DNA from: Lachnospiraceae bacterium
GTDB taxonomy: Bacteria; Bacillota; Clostridia; Lachnospirales; Lachnospiraceae
DNA: 64,000 bases
NCBI GenBank assembly: GCA_028689655.1
Contig: JAQVCT010000009.1
Location: 45,405-109,404 of the forward strand
Direction of reading: 5' to 3'
Made by a program: the position numbers and the translations under genes
Shown here: piece after piece, positions 10,329 through 19,329 of the stretch
Layout: every line of letters starts with the position of its first letter
Position numbering within the stretch: the stretch's first letter is position 1
The notes under the pieces: generated by a model
Database searches by the model: none
Seen by the model: the letters and a program-made list of their open reading frames with translations, nothing else
What the model was told of the DNA's origin: nothing

Positions 10329-10473
10329 ATTCAGAGCCAGGCAAATTCATAAAAATATGCGAATCATGCTTGCATAATTGAGCTTATTTTTGTGGATTTA
10401 TTTGGCGAAGTAACCACATAAGCAAAGGGAAAGCTTCGAAGAAGCGATTTTGCGCATGGGTTCTGAATAGTTA
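10329..10473. repeat. MITE-like palindromic repeat, copy 1 (between pgk and tpiA)
   Basis: About 145 bp, beginning ATTCAGAGCC and ending GGTTCTGAATAGTTA, so the ends are inverted repeats. The inside carries AAATTCATAAAAAT paired with ATTTTTGTG-type sequence and a GCTTC-GAA-GAAGC hairpin. It is nearly identical over its whole length to 22442-22590. It has no coding capacity. Confidence 0.85.
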
Positions 10474-10510
10474 CGTTGATATTTATATACATTTGTGAAA
10501 TGATTCCGCT

Positions 10511-11719
10511 TTATTTATCGTTTGTGCAAGCTACACCTGGAAGCTCTTTGCCTTCTAAGAATTCAAGGGAAGCTCCACCACCTGTAGAGATATGAGTCAT
10601 CTTGTCGCCAAATCCCAACTGATTTACTGCTGCTGCGGAATCACCACCACCGATGATTGTGGTAGCATCTGTCTCTGCAAGAGATTTTGCTACAGCGATT
10701 GTGCCTGATGCCAGGATAGGATTTTCAAATACGCCCATAGGTCCGTTCCAAACAACTGTTTTAGCGGATTTCACAGCGTCTGCGTACATAGCTGCTGTCT
10801 TTGTTCCGATATCAAGTCCCATCATATCTGCTGGAATCTTGTCTGAATCTACTACCTGGATATCAACTTTTGCGTCGATTGGGTTAGGGAAATCTTTTGT
10901 GATGGTAGTATCAACCGGTAAAAGAAGTTTTTTGCCAAGTTTTTCTGCTTTTTCCATCATTTCTTTACAGTAATCTAATTTTTCATTATCTACAAGAGAT
11001 GTTCCGATTTCATATCCTTTTGCTTTTAAGAATGTGTAAGCCATACCGCCGCCGATGATCAGGGTATCACATTTCTCAAGTAAGTTGGAGATAACGTTTA
11101 ATTTATCAGCAACTTTAGCACCGCCAAGGATTGCAACGAAAGGTCTAACTGGGTTTTCTACTGCATTTCCTAAGAAATTGATCTCTTTCTGCATTAAATA
11201 TCCTACTACGGATTCTTTTGCAAGTGCACTGACACCTACATTAGAGCAATGTGCTCTATGAGCTGTACCAAATGCATCGATTACGACTACATCGCAGAGG
11301 GAAGCTAATTCTTTAGAGAATGCTTCACCATTCTTTGTCTCTTCGATTCTGTAACGTGTATTCTCAAGTAAGATAACGTCTCCGTCTTTCATAGCAGCCA
11401 CTGCTGCTTTTGCATTAGGACCAACTACTTCCGGATCAGCTGCGAATTTTACTTCCTGTCCAAGTAACTCTGTTAATTTCTCAGCTACCGGTGCGAGAGA
11501 TAATTCTGGCTTTGGTTCTCCCTTAGGTTTTCCAAGGTGAGAGCAAAGGATTACTCTACCGCCATCTGCGATTAATTTCTTGATGGTAGGAAGTGCTGCT
11601 GTAAGACGGTTTGTGTCTGTGATGGCACCATCTTTCAATGGTACGTTAAAATCACATCTGCAAAGAACGCGAAGTCCTTTTACATTAATATCATCTACTG
11701 ATTTTTTGTTTAATGACAT
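10511..11719 (-). CDS. pgk: Phosphoglycerate kinase
   Basis: 402 residues. Transfers phosphate from 1,3-bisphosphoglycerate to ADP in glycolysis. Visible: the N-terminal [12 protein letters not shown] motif, the hinge region, the nucleotide-binding WNGPMGVFE and [10 protein letters not shown], and the C-terminal [13 protein letters not shown]. The start at 11719 is chosen because GGAGG lies 8 nt upstream; a start five codons earlier lacks a site. It lies between gap and tpiA on the same strand, but a terminator hairpin at 11755-11791 stands between gap and pgk. So pgk-tpiA expression may depend on read-through or on a weak promoter in that gap. Confidence 0.98.
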   Translation of the reverse strand: MSLNKKSVDDINVKGLRVLCRCDFNVPLKDGAITDTNRLTAALPTIKKLIADGGRVILCSHLGKPKGEPKPELSLAPVAEKLTELLGQEVKFAADPEVVGPNAKAAVAAMKDGDVILLENTRYRIEETKNGEAFSKELASLCDVVVIDAFGTAHRAHCSNVGVSALAKESVVGYLMQKEINFLGNAVENPVRPFVAILGGAKVADKLNVISNLLEKCDTLIIGGGMAYTFLKAKGYEIGTSLVDNEKLDYCKEMMEKAEKLGKKLLLPVDTTITKDFPNPIDAKVDIQVVDSDKIPADMMGLDIGTKTAAMYADAVKSAKTVVWNGPMGVFENPILASGTIAVAKSLAETDATTIIGGGDSAAAVNQLGFGDKMTHISTGGGASLEFLEGKELPGVACTNDK

Positions 11720-11754
11720 TTTTATGTCCTCCATTTTATCTTATTTTGAAAACA

Positions 11755-11791
11755 TTTAAAAATGGGTCCGATCCTTATGGACCGGACCCAT
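11755..11791 (-). terminator. Terminator-type hairpin between gap and pgk
   Basis: Stem ATGGGTCCG/CGGACCCAT with an inner TCC/GGA pairing, followed by TTTTT on the minus strand. It ends about 36 nt before the pgk start. It could attenuate read-through from gap into pgk-tpiA. Confidence 0.75.
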
Positions 11792-11862
11792 CTAGGATCT
11801 TACTTAATATGCCGCTCTGAAACTATTTCTCTTACGAAAACAAGTTTCATAAGCGCATAGTC

Positions 11863-11891
11863 ACATTTTTATTCGCAAGCGATAAAAATGT
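11863..11891 (-). other. Hairpin at the 3' end of gap
   Basis: A perfect stem ACATTTTTAT/ATAAAAATGT with an inner CGC/GCG, starting 4 nt after the gap stop. No long T-run follows on the minus strand, so it may stabilise the gap mRNA end rather than terminate. Confidence 0.45.
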
Positions 11892-11895
11892 TTCC

Positions 11896-12897
11896 TTATG
11901 CTAATTCAGAGAAGTATTTGATTGTACGAACCATCTGGCTTACGTATGAATTTTCGTTGTCATACCATGAAACAACCTGTACTAAGTTGTCATCGCCAAC
12001 CATAGTCTGTGTTGCATCAAAGATTGAACCGTATGTGCTTCCAACGATATCAGAAGAAACGATTTCATCTGTATTGTAAGCAAAAGATTCTGTAGCTGCT
12101 GCTTTCATAGCTGCATTGATTTCATCTTTTGTTACAGATTTCTCTACTGTTGCTACTAAGATTGTAGTAGAACCTGTAGGAGTAGGTACACGCTGTGCAG
12201 AACCGATTAATTTTCCGTTTAATGCTGGAATAACAAGACCGATTGCTTTTGCTGCTCCTGTTGAGTTAGGAACGATATTTACAGCACCTGCTCTGGATCT
12301 TCTTAAATCACCTTTTCTCTGTGGTCCGTCAAGGATCATCTGATCTCCTGTGTAAGCATGAATTGTGCTCATGATACCAGATTTGATTGTAGCTAAATCA
12401 TTTAATGCTTTAGCCATAGGTGCTAAACAGTTTGTAGTACAGGAAGCTGCTGAGATAACTGTGTCAGCTGCTGTTAATTCTTTGTGGTTTACATTGTAAA
12501 CGATTGTAGGAAGGTCATTACCAGCTGGAGCTGAGATAACAACTTTACGAGCACCTGCTGTAATATGAGCAGAAGCTTTTTCTTTGGATGTGTAGAATCC
12601 TGTACACTCAAGTACAACGTCTACTCCAAGTTCTCCCCAAGGAAGTTCTGCTGCATTCGCTTTAGCGTAAATTGTGATTTTCTTTCCATCAACTGTGATT
12701 GAATCTTCACCAGCTTCAACTTTATCAGCCAAAGCATATTTACCCTGTGATGAATCATATTTTAATAAGTGTGCTAACATTTTAGGACTTGTTAAGTCAT
12801 TGATTGCTACTACTTCATATCCTTCTGCTCCAAACATCTGTCTGAATGCAAGACGACCGATACGGCCAAAACCATTGATTGCTACTTTAACTGCCAT
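11896..12897 (-). CDS. gap: Glyceraldehyde-3-phosphate dehydrogenase
   Basis: 333 residues, standard length. Oxidises glyceraldehyde 3-phosphate with NAD and phosphate. It shows the dinucleotide-binding start [12 protein letters not shown], the catalytic Cys in [12 protein letters not shown] near residue 152, the downstream HAYTGDQ, and the C-terminal [15 protein letters not shown]. The start has a GAGGAATTACAA spacing upstream. The codon choice is very biased towards a few codons, as expected for an abundant protein. It has its own promoter at 12983-13011 and is followed by two hairpins before pgk. Confidence 0.98.
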   Translation of the reverse strand: MAVKVAINGFGRIGRLAFRQMFGAEGYEVVAINDLTSPKMLAHLLKYDSSQGKYALADKVEAGEDSITVDGKKITIYAKANAAELPWGELGVDVVLECTGFYTSKEKASAHITAGARKVVISAPAGNDLPTIVYNVNHKELTAADTVISAASCTTNCLAPMAKALNDLATIKSGIMSTIHAYTGDQMILDGPQRKGDLRRSRAGAVNIVPNSTGAAKAIGLVIPALNGKLIGSAQRVPTPTGSTTILVATVEKSVTKDEINAAMKAAATESFAYNTDEIVSSDIVGSTYGSIFDATQTMVGDDNLVQVVSWYDNENSYVSQMVRTIKYFSELA

Positions 12898-12982
12898 TTG
12901 TAATTCCTCCTAGAATTAAAAAATATTTTTTTTTGAAAACCACACTGTTACATATGATTGTCAAATTTTTATCAGCAAATTC

Positions 12983-13011
12983 ATTTTACAAGGTTCAACT
13001 GAAAATATCAA
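12983..13011 (-). promoter_or_regulatory. SigA-type promoter of gap
   Basis: Minus strand: TTGATA, 17 bp, TAAAAT, giving a leader of about 80 nt. Strong match and correct position. Confidence 0.7.
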
Positions 13012-13080
13012 GATGTAAATGTAAAATTCTTATTAAAATTTGGTGAAGTTTGGAAAAATCCTTATTTTATAAGGTTTATT

Positions 13081-13109
13081 TTGCTTTTTTTATCAAAATC
13101 AGTTACAAT
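13081..13109 (+). promoter_or_regulatory. Candidate promoter of the PHP phosphatase gene
   Basis: Plus strand: TTGCTT, 17 bp, TACAAT. It leaves a leader of about 135 nt in which I recognise no riboswitch. The region 12898-13250 otherwise holds only this and the divergent gap promoter. Confidence 0.5.
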
Positions 13110-13250
13110 TCTACTATATACACAAATCATTCAATAGAAGAAACCGTAACTTTAATCAGGAAACTGTACTGTAATAAAAACTGTAACTGTTTTCTTTCGA
13201 TTTTCTGTAACCCAAGTATGAACAATCTAACATGGAAAGGAATTATGACT

Positions 13251-14066
13251 ATGGCACTTACTGCTGATCTACACTTACACACAAACTTCTCCGGCGATTC
13301 CACTGCAAAGATGGAGGACATGATCCTCGCAGGTATTGAAAAAGGCTTAACACATATGTGCTTTACAGAGCACCATGACATCGACTATATAACAGACGGA
13401 AAGCCTGACGATACTTTTCTGGTAAATGTGGATTCTTACCTCTACGAATTAGCTACCTTAAAGGAAAAATATATGGACAAGATCCAGATTCTCTTCGGTG
13501 TGGAGCTGGGTGTCCAGCCACAGATCAAAAAAGATCTTCTGATCTTTGCCAGAAGCCGTGAGTTTGATTTTCTCATCGCCTCCGCCCACCTTGTAAACAG
13601 AAAAGATCCCTACTATCCTTCTTTCTTCGAGGGCCGTTCTGATAAAGAAGCTTATGAAGAATATTTCAAAGCTACTTTGGACAGCATCAAAGCGTTCCAC
13701 AACTTTGATGTTCTGGGTCACCTGGATTATGTGGTTCGCTATGGCAAGACGAAAAACGCTGAATACTCCTATGAACAGCATGGGGATATCATCGACGAGA
13801 TTCTCCGGTTCCTGGTAGAAAATGAAAAAGGGCTGGAGCTGAATACCGGCGGTTACCGTGCCGGATTGAACGCGCCAAATCCATGTATCGATATTATAAA
13901 ACGCTACAGGGAACTGGGGGGCGAATACGTGACTGTAGGCTCCGATGCACATGCACCCGCTGACGTGGCATGCGGCCTGGATAAAGCCAGTGAGATCCTG
14001 AAATCCATCGGATTCAAATATTATGCCATCTATGAGAATCGTTTGCCGGAAATGCGAATCCTGTAG
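13251..14066 (+). CDS. PHP-family phosphatase, histidinol-phosphatase (HisK) type
   Basis: 271 residues. PHP-fold metal motifs are clear: DLHLHTNFSGDS at the N-terminus, FTEHHDIDY, ASAHL, VLGHLDYVVRYG and GSDAHAP. The HisK branch removes phosphate from histidinol phosphate in histidine synthesis, and the length fits. No other his genes are nearby, so the substrate is inferred. AAAGGA lies 9 nt before the ATG at 13251; an ATG at 13245 is only 3 nt from it. The in-frame open sequence upstream, from 13050, is low quality and not counted. A strong terminator follows. Confidence 0.88.
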   Translation: MALTADLHLHTNFSGDSTAKMEDMILAGIEKGLTHMCFTEHHDIDYITDGKPDDTFLVNVDSYLYELATLKEKYMDKIQILFGVELGVQPQIKKDLLIFARSREFDFLIASAHLVNRKDPYYPSFFEGRSDKEAYEEYFKATLDSIKAFHNFDVLGHLDYVVRYGKTKNAEYSYEQHGDIIDEILRFLVENEKGLELNTGGYRAGLNAPNPCIDIIKRYRELGGEYVTVGSDAHAPADVACGLDKASEILKSIGFKYYAIYENRLPEMRIL

Positions 14067-14128
14067 GTGATAACCACTACTTTCCCAATATTCCCAGTGA
14101 TGGGATATCTTTAATCAGAATGTATACG

Positions 14129-14170
14129 AAAAACTCAGATTCCACTTTTTGCGTAGGAATCTGAGTTTTT
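14129..14170 (+). terminator. Intrinsic terminator after the PHP gene
   Basis: Perfect 15-bp stem AAAAACTCAGATTCC / GGAATCTGAGTTTTT with a T-run on both strands. It serves the plus-strand PHP gene and could also stop minus-strand transcripts from the alcohol dehydrogenase gene. Confidence 0.9.
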
Positions 14171-14200
14171 CTTATATTTCTTATATTTTCGTATATTCTA

Positions 14201-14295
14201 GAACATTTCATATTTCCCGGAACATCTCATAAGTCCTGGAACATTTCGTATTTCCCGAAACATTTCATAAGCCCTGGAATATTTCGTATTTCCTA
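14201..14295. repeat. Degenerate 19-bp tandem repeat, five units
   Basis: Five units of GAACATTTCATATTTCCCG and variants, in an alternating A/B pattern (the second type is GAACATCTCATAAGTCCTG). The last unit contains the stop codon of the alcohol dehydrogenase gene. Confidence 0.85.
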
Positions 14296-15510
14296 GAAGT
14301 CAACTTCTGTATCATAGTAGCAGCATTTCAACAGTTTTTCCATCTCTTCCTGGTCAGGCTGTCTTGGATTGGAGCCTGTGCATGCATCTATGATTGCATT
14401 TTTGGCAATCTCAGGTAATCTCTCCAGGAATACATCTTCCGGTACGAATCCCTGCTCTACCGGATAACTGTCCGTTCCATAATTTTTGATGCAATGAGGA
14501 ATCTTCAATTCATCATTCATCTTGCGAAGATATGCGATCAATAAAGCTACCTTCTCATCCAGAGTATCTCCACCCAGCTTCATGAAATCTGCGATCACAC
14601 CGTAGCGTGCCTTCGCTGTCTCATCTTTGGCATTGTATGCGATGACTTTTGGTAAGTACATGGCATTGGCTGCACCATGGATAATGTGTGCACCGTGATC
14701 TGCAAATGCCGCACCTGTCTTATGTGCCATGGAGTGAACGATGCCCAGCAGTGCGTTGGAGAATGCCATACCTGCAAGACATTGTGCATTATGCATGGAA
14801 TCTCTCTTTGCCATATCTCCATTGTAGGAACCGATGAGATCACGCTGTACCATCTGGATGGCATGGAGTGCCAGGGGATCTGTGAAATCGCTGTTCGCCG
14901 TGGATACATATGCTTCGATGGCATGTGTCATGGCATCCATACCTGTATGTGCTACCAGTTTCTGTGGCATGGTCTCTGCAAGCTCTGGATCTACGATAGC
15001 TACATCCGGTGTGATCTCGAAATCTGCGATTGGATATTTAATTCCTTTTTCATAATCTGTAATAATAGAAAATGCCGTTACTTCTGTAGCAGTACCTGAG
15101 GTGGAAGAAATGGCACAGAAATGTGCTTTTTGTCTCAATCTTGGAATGCCAAATACCTTGCACATATCCTCAAATGTGATATCCGGATATTCGTATTTGA
15201 TCCACATTGCTTTTGCTGCATCGATGGGTGAACCGCCGCCGATTGCCACGATCCAGTCAGGCTGAAATTCTGCCATGGCTTTGGCACCCTTCATAACGGT
15301 TTCTACGGATGGATCGGGTTCTATTCCCTCGAATAATTTTACTTCCATTCCGGCTTCTTTCAGATAAGATTCCACTTTTTCCAGGAATCCGAAACGTTTC
15401 ATAGAGCCACCGCCCACACAGACAATTGCTTTTTTCCCCTGGAATGTCTTCAGTGCTTCCAGCGCACCCTTTCCGTGATATAGATCTCTTGGTAATGTAA
15501 ACCTTGCCAT
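14293..15510 (-). CDS. Iron-containing alcohol dehydrogenase
   Basis: 405 residues, close to the usual 380-400 of group III alcohol dehydrogenases. Nucleotide-binding GGGSPIDAAKAM near residue 100; metal-site region DAMTHAIEAYVS and the histidines of HSMAHKTGAAFADHG and HGAANA. Predicted to reduce aldehydes to alcohols with NAD(P)H, for example acetaldehyde or butyraldehyde, disposing of fermentation electrons. A strong AAGGAGG precedes the ATG. The promoter carries a Rex-type operator, which fits redox control. It is a single-gene unit; the stop codon is inside a small tandem repeat. Confidence 0.95.
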   Translation of the reverse strand: MARFTLPRDLYHGKGALEALKTFQGKKAIVCVGGGSMKRFGFLEKVESYLKEAGMEVKLFEGIEPDPSVETVMKGAKAMAEFQPDWIVAIGGGSPIDAAKAMWIKYEYPDITFEDMCKVFGIPRLRQKAHFCAISSTSGTATEVTAFSIITDYEKGIKYPIADFEITPDVAIVDPELAETMPQKLVAHTGMDAMTHAIEAYVSTANSDFTDPLALHAIQMVQRDLIGSYNGDMAKRDSMHNAQCLAGMAFSNALLGIVHSMAHKTGAAFADHGAHIIHGAANAMYLPKVIAYNAKDETAKARYGVIADFMKLGGDTLDEKVALLIAYLRKMNDELKIPHCIKNYGTDSYPVEQGFVPEDVFLERLPEIAKNAIIDACTGSNPRQPDQEEMEKLLKCCYYDTEVDF

Positions 15511-15544
15511 AAAAAAACCTCCTTAATTGATATGTTATGTTGAA

Positions 15545-15562
15545 TTGTTATTTATTTAACAA
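15545..15562. promoter_or_regulatory. Rex-type redox operator upstream of the alcohol dehydrogenase
   Basis: TTGTTATTTATTTAACAA matches the Rex consensus TTGTTAANNNNTTAACAA at 17 of 18 positions counting the free bases. It lies just downstream of the -10 at 15574, where binding would block initiation. Confidence 0.75.
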
Positions 15563-15573
15563 TCCGTAACTAT

Positions 15574-15602
15574 ATTATAACAAATAAGGTAGATTGTGTA
15601 TA
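15574..15602 (-). promoter_or_regulatory. Promoter of the alcohol dehydrogenase
   Basis: Minus strand: TATACA, 17 bp, TATAAT. The Rex-type operator overlaps the predicted start of transcription. Confidence 0.6.
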
Positions 15603-15699
15603 GTGTATTATTGTAAATATTATTTTATTTTTATTTTATTTATTTCTATTTCTATTCTTACTTTTTCCCGATGATTGATCCCGGGTATTCTCTGCTCGT

Positions 15700-16779
15700 T
15701 CATCCCAATATGGTACCGCCGCCCAGCACAAACTCCCCGTCATAAAATACCACTGCCTGTCCCGGAGTCACTGCTCTCACCGGCTTCTCAAAGGTACAGC
15801 GCACTGTCTTCTCGTCCAAGCGCTCTATGAGGCACATCTCACCCCTGTGGCTGTAGCGAATCTTCCCCAGGACACGCATGGGTTCCACCAGATCCTCTAT
15901 GGACATAAAATTCAGATTGGTGCAGGTCAGGGTGTCTGTGAACACGTCCTCATTTTCACCAATGACCACCTCATTGGTTTCCGGACGAATCTCTGTGACG
16001 AACACCGGATGTCCCAACGCCAGATTCAGCCCTTTTCTCTGCCCTACGGTGTAATGGGTGATTCCCTTATGACGCCCGATGATCTCCCCGTCCGCAGTGA
16101 CAAAATTCCCTGCTCCCGGCACTCTGCCTGTAGCGGCTTCATCGATAAAGCCCGCATAATCATTGTCCGGAATGAAACAGATCTCCTGACTGTCCGGCTT
16201 ATGCGCCACCGGAAGTGCCATCTCCTCCGCGATCTGTCTGATCTCCTCCTTGGTGTACTCTCCCACGGGCATCATGGTATGGGACAACTGATACTGAGTC
16301 AGATTATACAGGGCGTAGGTCTGATCCTTCGCCGCTGTGGCCGACATACGCAGGGCATATCTGCCATTTGACAGTTGATCTACTCTGGCGTAGTGACCTG
16401 TGGCGATATATTCTGCACCGATGGCGAGACTTCTCTGGAGGAGGGACTCCCATTTCACATATCGATTGCAGGCGATACATGGATTGGGCGTCCTGCCCTG
16501 GAGGTATTCCTCCACGAAATAGTCCATGACATTTTCCTTGAACTCTTTCTTGAAATTCATCACATAATAGGGAATGTCCAGCGCCTGCGCCACACGCCTC
16601 GCATCATCCACCGCTGTCAGTCCACAACAGCCACCACTCTCTTCCTTGGCGGCTTCCTCCTCGTCCTGCCAGATCTGCATGGTCACGCCCACCACGTCAT
16701 AGCCCTGTTTTTTTAACAAATAAGCTGCCACTGAGGAATCCACCCCGCCGGACATACCTACCACTACTTTTTTACCCAT
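15700..16779 (-). CDS. mnmA: tRNA-specific 2-thiouridylase MnmA
   Basis: 359 residues. Thiolates U34 of Lys, Glu and Gln tRNAs using sulfur from a cysteine desulfurase. It shows the PP-loop [15 protein letters not shown] at the N-terminus, the catalytic Cys in [14 protein letters not shown] near residue 100 and the second Cys in [14 protein letters not shown] near 200, and the beta-barrel end with [11 protein letters not shown]. The start at 16779 has GGAG 6 nt upstream; a start four codons earlier is less well served. It lies downstream of nifS and nifU, the usual clostridial grouping that supplies its sulfur. Confidence 0.97.
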   Translation of the reverse strand: MGKKVVVGMSGGVDSSVAAYLLKKQGYDVVGVTMQIWQDEEEAAKEESGGCCGLTAVDDARRVAQALDIPYYVMNFKKEFKENVMDYFVEEYLQGRTPNPCIACNRYVKWESLLQRSLAIGAEYIATGHYARVDQLSNGRYALRMSATAAKDQTYALYNLTQYQLSHTMMPVGEYTKEEIRQIAEEMALPVAHKPDSQEICFIPDNDYAGFIDEAATGRVPGAGNFVTADGEIIGRHKGITHYTVGQRKGLNLALGHPVFVTEIRPETNEVVIGENEDVFTDTLTCTNLNFMSIEDLVEPMRVLGKIRYSHRGEMCLIERLDEKTVRCTFEKPVRAVTPGQAVVFYDGEFVLGGGTILG

Positions 16780-16823
16780 TTTATTCTCCATTTATTTTCA
16801 TCCATTCTGTTCACTGATCCTGC

Positions 16824-17207
16824 CTACCGGAGTTTCCTGTTTCCATCTTTATCAAAGGTTCTTCTAAGTGCTCTTTCTGTAGGAACAATGGAACCAACCA
16901 GAAAAAGCAACTGCATAGCACAGATGATACCACCTGTCAAGCTTACCACATCTTCGTTTTTATGAATCACACAAATCATTCCAACTATTGTCAGCACTGA
17001 TAGAATCAATCCATATTGAAACCATACTCTCCCACAATATGAATGTGCAAACATCCATGTATCTTTATTTTTCATGGACATGGATGTTCTATATCCAAAT
17101 ACAGAATTAATGCTTCCTGGTGCACTTTTTAAGAAATATCTGCCAAATCCCATCATCAAAAGCGGAATCGGTAGATCACTGATAAATATAAAAAGCCAAA
17201 AACCCAT
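16824..17207 (-). CDS. SdpI-family small membrane protein
   Basis: 127 residues, with three or four hydrophobic segments. The central motif FGYRTSMSMKNKDTWMFAHSYCG is split by known SdpI-family landmarks (GYRT, then NKDTW and A..Y.G). The best studied member, SdpI of Bacillus subtilis, is an immunity and signalling protein, but many members have no known role. It sits between nifU and mnmA with 260 bp upstream, so it is probably an independent insertion in that operon. Function is not assigned. Confidence 0.75.
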   Translation of the reverse strand: MGFWLFIFISDLPIPLLMMGFGRYFLKSAPGSINSVFGYRTSMSMKNKDTWMFAHSYCGRVWFQYGLILSVLTIVGMICVIHKNEDVVSLTGGIICAMQLLFLVGSIVPTERALRRTFDKDGNRKLR

Positions 17208-17376
17208 ACAATATCCTCCGTTTGTTGGGATATCCGTCCATATAAATTTGCCTCCAGACAGGCTGACATTATCCTTCCGTTAAGTTATATCATAAATGAT
17301 TTTCCTATAATATTCAACATTTTCACCAAACCAAATTTTCTATTCAATGGGATTTTCATCCCTTTGGAAATAAGCG

Positions 17377-17412
17377 ATGCCGTATAGGAGAGGAAACCTG
17401 TACGGCATTTTT
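17377..17412 (+). terminator. Hairpin with T-run on the plus strand, downstream of nifU
   Basis: Stem ATGCCGTATAGG/CCTGTACGGCAT followed by TTTTT on the plus strand. No plus-strand gene feeds it. For the minus-strand nifU the hairpin has the A-run in front and only weak T content after it, so its role is uncertain. Confidence 0.45.
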
Positions 17413-17468
17413 CTGTATCAATATTCTATATCTGACTTGCGCTGTTGTTATGTGTCCTGCATCCCTCA

Positions 17469-17912
17469 TTAGTACTCTTCTTTTTCCTCTTCCTCGCCCT
17501 CGTGAATGTCGGACTTTGGTTTGGTCAGTCCCTCTATCCTGATGTGATGTTTCTCCGCATAGTCCCAGAGTGCGGCATGAATCGCCTCCTCCGCCAGAAG
17601 AGAACAATGCACTTTCACTGGCGGCAGTCCGTCCAGTGCTTCCATCACTGCCTTGTTGGTCACTTCCATGGCTTCCTGAATGCTCTTTCCCTTTACCAGT
17701 TCTGTTGCCATACTGCTGGTGGCAACCGCCGCACCACAGCCAAAGGTCTTGAATTTACAGTCCCGAATGATTTGATTGTCATCGATATCCAGGTAGATAC
17801 GCATGATATCTCCGCATTTTGCATTTCCAACAGTACCTACACCGCTGGCATCCTCTATCTCTCCCACATTTCTGGGATTATTAAAATGATCCATTACTTT
17901 TTCACTGTACAT
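17469..17912 (-). CDS. nifU: Iron-sulfur cluster scaffold protein NifU/IscU
   Basis: 147 residues. A scaffold on which Fe-S clusters are built from sulfur delivered by the desulfurase next door. Motifs: DHFNNPRNVGEIEDASG at the N-terminus and three ligand cysteines in GNAKCGD, TFGCGAA and VHCSLLAEEA. It ends with an acidic tail (HEGEEEEKEEY). It follows nifS after 56 bp on the same strand. The N-terminal-only NifU form is common in clostridia. Confidence 0.96.
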   Translation of the reverse strand: MYSEKVMDHFNNPRNVGEIEDASGVGTVGNAKCGDIMRIYLDIDDNQIIRDCKFKTFGCGAAVATSSMATELVKGKSIQEAMEVTNKAVMEALDGLPPVKVHCSLLAEEAIHAALWDYAEKHHIRIEGLTKPKSDIHEGEEEEKEEY

Positions 17913-17968
17913 ATTTATTTGCTCCTGTCTATTTTTTCTATATTTCTATATTTCATTTTTCTAGTACC

Positions 17969-19150
17969 TTACTTATTTTTCTTCACAAAATCCTCATACA
18001 GGGGGGACATATTTCGAAGATACGCCACGATTTCTTTGATGATATCTACGGTCTTATCGATCTCTTCCATGGTATTCTCTTCACTCAATGTGAGGCGAAG
18101 GGAACCGTGAGCGATCTCATGTGGAAGTCCGATTGCCAGCAATACGTGAGAGGGGTCCAGGGAACCGGAGGTGCAGGCCGAGCCGCTGGAAGCACAGATA
18201 CCTTCCATATCCAGTTTGATGAGGAGGGATTCCCCTTCCACGAACCGGAAACTGATATTCACATTGTTGGGAAGTCTCTTTTTCTCATCTCCGTTGAGAC
18301 GACAATAGGGTACTTCTGTCAGGATACGCTGTATCATATGATCCCGAAGCTGGATTTCCTTTGCAGTCTTCTCCTCCATGATACGAAATGCACGTTTTAC
18401 CGCTGCACCCAGACCTACGATGCCTGTAACATTTTCCGTTCCGGCACGTCTGGCACGCTCCTGCTGACCACCATGGACAAAGGAGCGAATCTTTACTCCT
18501 TTTCTGATATACAGAAATCCGATTCCTTTTGGTCCATTCAGTTTATGACCGCTGGCACTGAGCATATCGATGTGGCACTCATCCACATTAATGGGAAGTT
18601 GTCCAAATGCCTGTACCGCATCGGAATGAAACAATACGCCGTGGGCAGATGCGATCTCGCCGATTTCTTTCACGGGCTGTATGGAGCCGATCTCATTATT
18701 GGCATACATGATGGAGATGAGTATGGTGTCCGGTCTGATGGCTTTTTCCAGCTCGTCCAGTTTCACGATACCATGTTCATCCACATCCACATAGGTGATC
18801 TCATAGCCCTTTTGCTCCAGATATTCACAGGTATGCAGGATGGCATGATGCTCGATTCTGGAGGTGATAATGTGCTTCCCTTTCTGCTTATAGGCATCAG
18901 CCGTGGCTTTCAATGCCCAGTTATCTGACTCTGAACCTCCTGCTGTAAAATAGATCTCATTGGCAGCTGTACCCAGAACATCGGCTATGGTCTCCCGTGC
19001 TTCCATCACAGCACGTTTGCTCTCACTTCCCAAGCTATAGATACTGCTGGGATTGCCATAATGCTCCGTAAAATATGGCAGCATTGCCTCTACCACTTCC
19101 GATGCTGTCTTTGTGGTGGCAGCATTATCCAGATATATTATTTTTTCCAT
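17969..19150 (-). CDS. nifS: Cysteine desulfurase NifS/IscS
   Basis: 393 residues. PLP enzyme that takes sulfur from cysteine for Fe-S clusters and for MnmA. Visible: YLDNAATTKT at the start, the PLP lysine in SASGHKLNGPKG near residue 200, and the catalytic Cys loop CASSGSACTSGSLDPSH near 325. GAGG lies 5 nt before the ATG at 19150, so a longer in-frame start is rejected. First gene of nifS-nifU-(SdpI-like)-mnmA, with its own promoter at 19244. Confidence 0.97.
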   Translation of the reverse strand: MEKIIYLDNAATTKTASEVVEAMLPYFTEHYGNPSSIYSLGSESKRAVMEARETIADVLGTAANEIYFTAGGSESDNWALKATADAYKQKGKHIITSRIEHHAILHTCEYLEQKGYEITYVDVDEHGIVKLDELEKAIRPDTILISIMYANNEIGSIQPVKEIGEIASAHGVLFHSDAVQAFGQLPINVDECHIDMLSASGHKLNGPKGIGFLYIRKGVKIRSFVHGGQQERARRAGTENVTGIVGLGAAVKRAFRIMEEKTAKEIQLRDHMIQRILTEVPYCRLNGDEKKRLPNNVNISFRFVEGESLLIKLDMEGICASSGSACTSGSLDPSHVLLAIGLPHEIAHGSLRLTLSEENTMEEIDKTVDIIKEIVAYLRNMSPLYEDFVKKNK

Positions 19151-19243
19151 TGTTTCCTCTTTTCTACATGGCATTTCTTTTTGATTCCCGTTTCATATGC
19201 CTGTTTTTATTTCCTAGTATTTTGATAAGAATAATGTAATTGA

Positions 19244-19272
19244 ATAATAACACCGCTTTTTTGTTCTGTCAA
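19244..19272 (-). promoter_or_regulatory. SigA-type promoter of nifS
   Basis: Minus strand: TTGACA, 17 bp, TATTAT. Perfect -35. Leader of about 85 nt. Confidence 0.75.
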
Positions 19273-19329
19273 TATTTCACAGCACATATATTAGCATTAA
19301 CATTATGAGAAAGTGTTCCCATATTTCCT

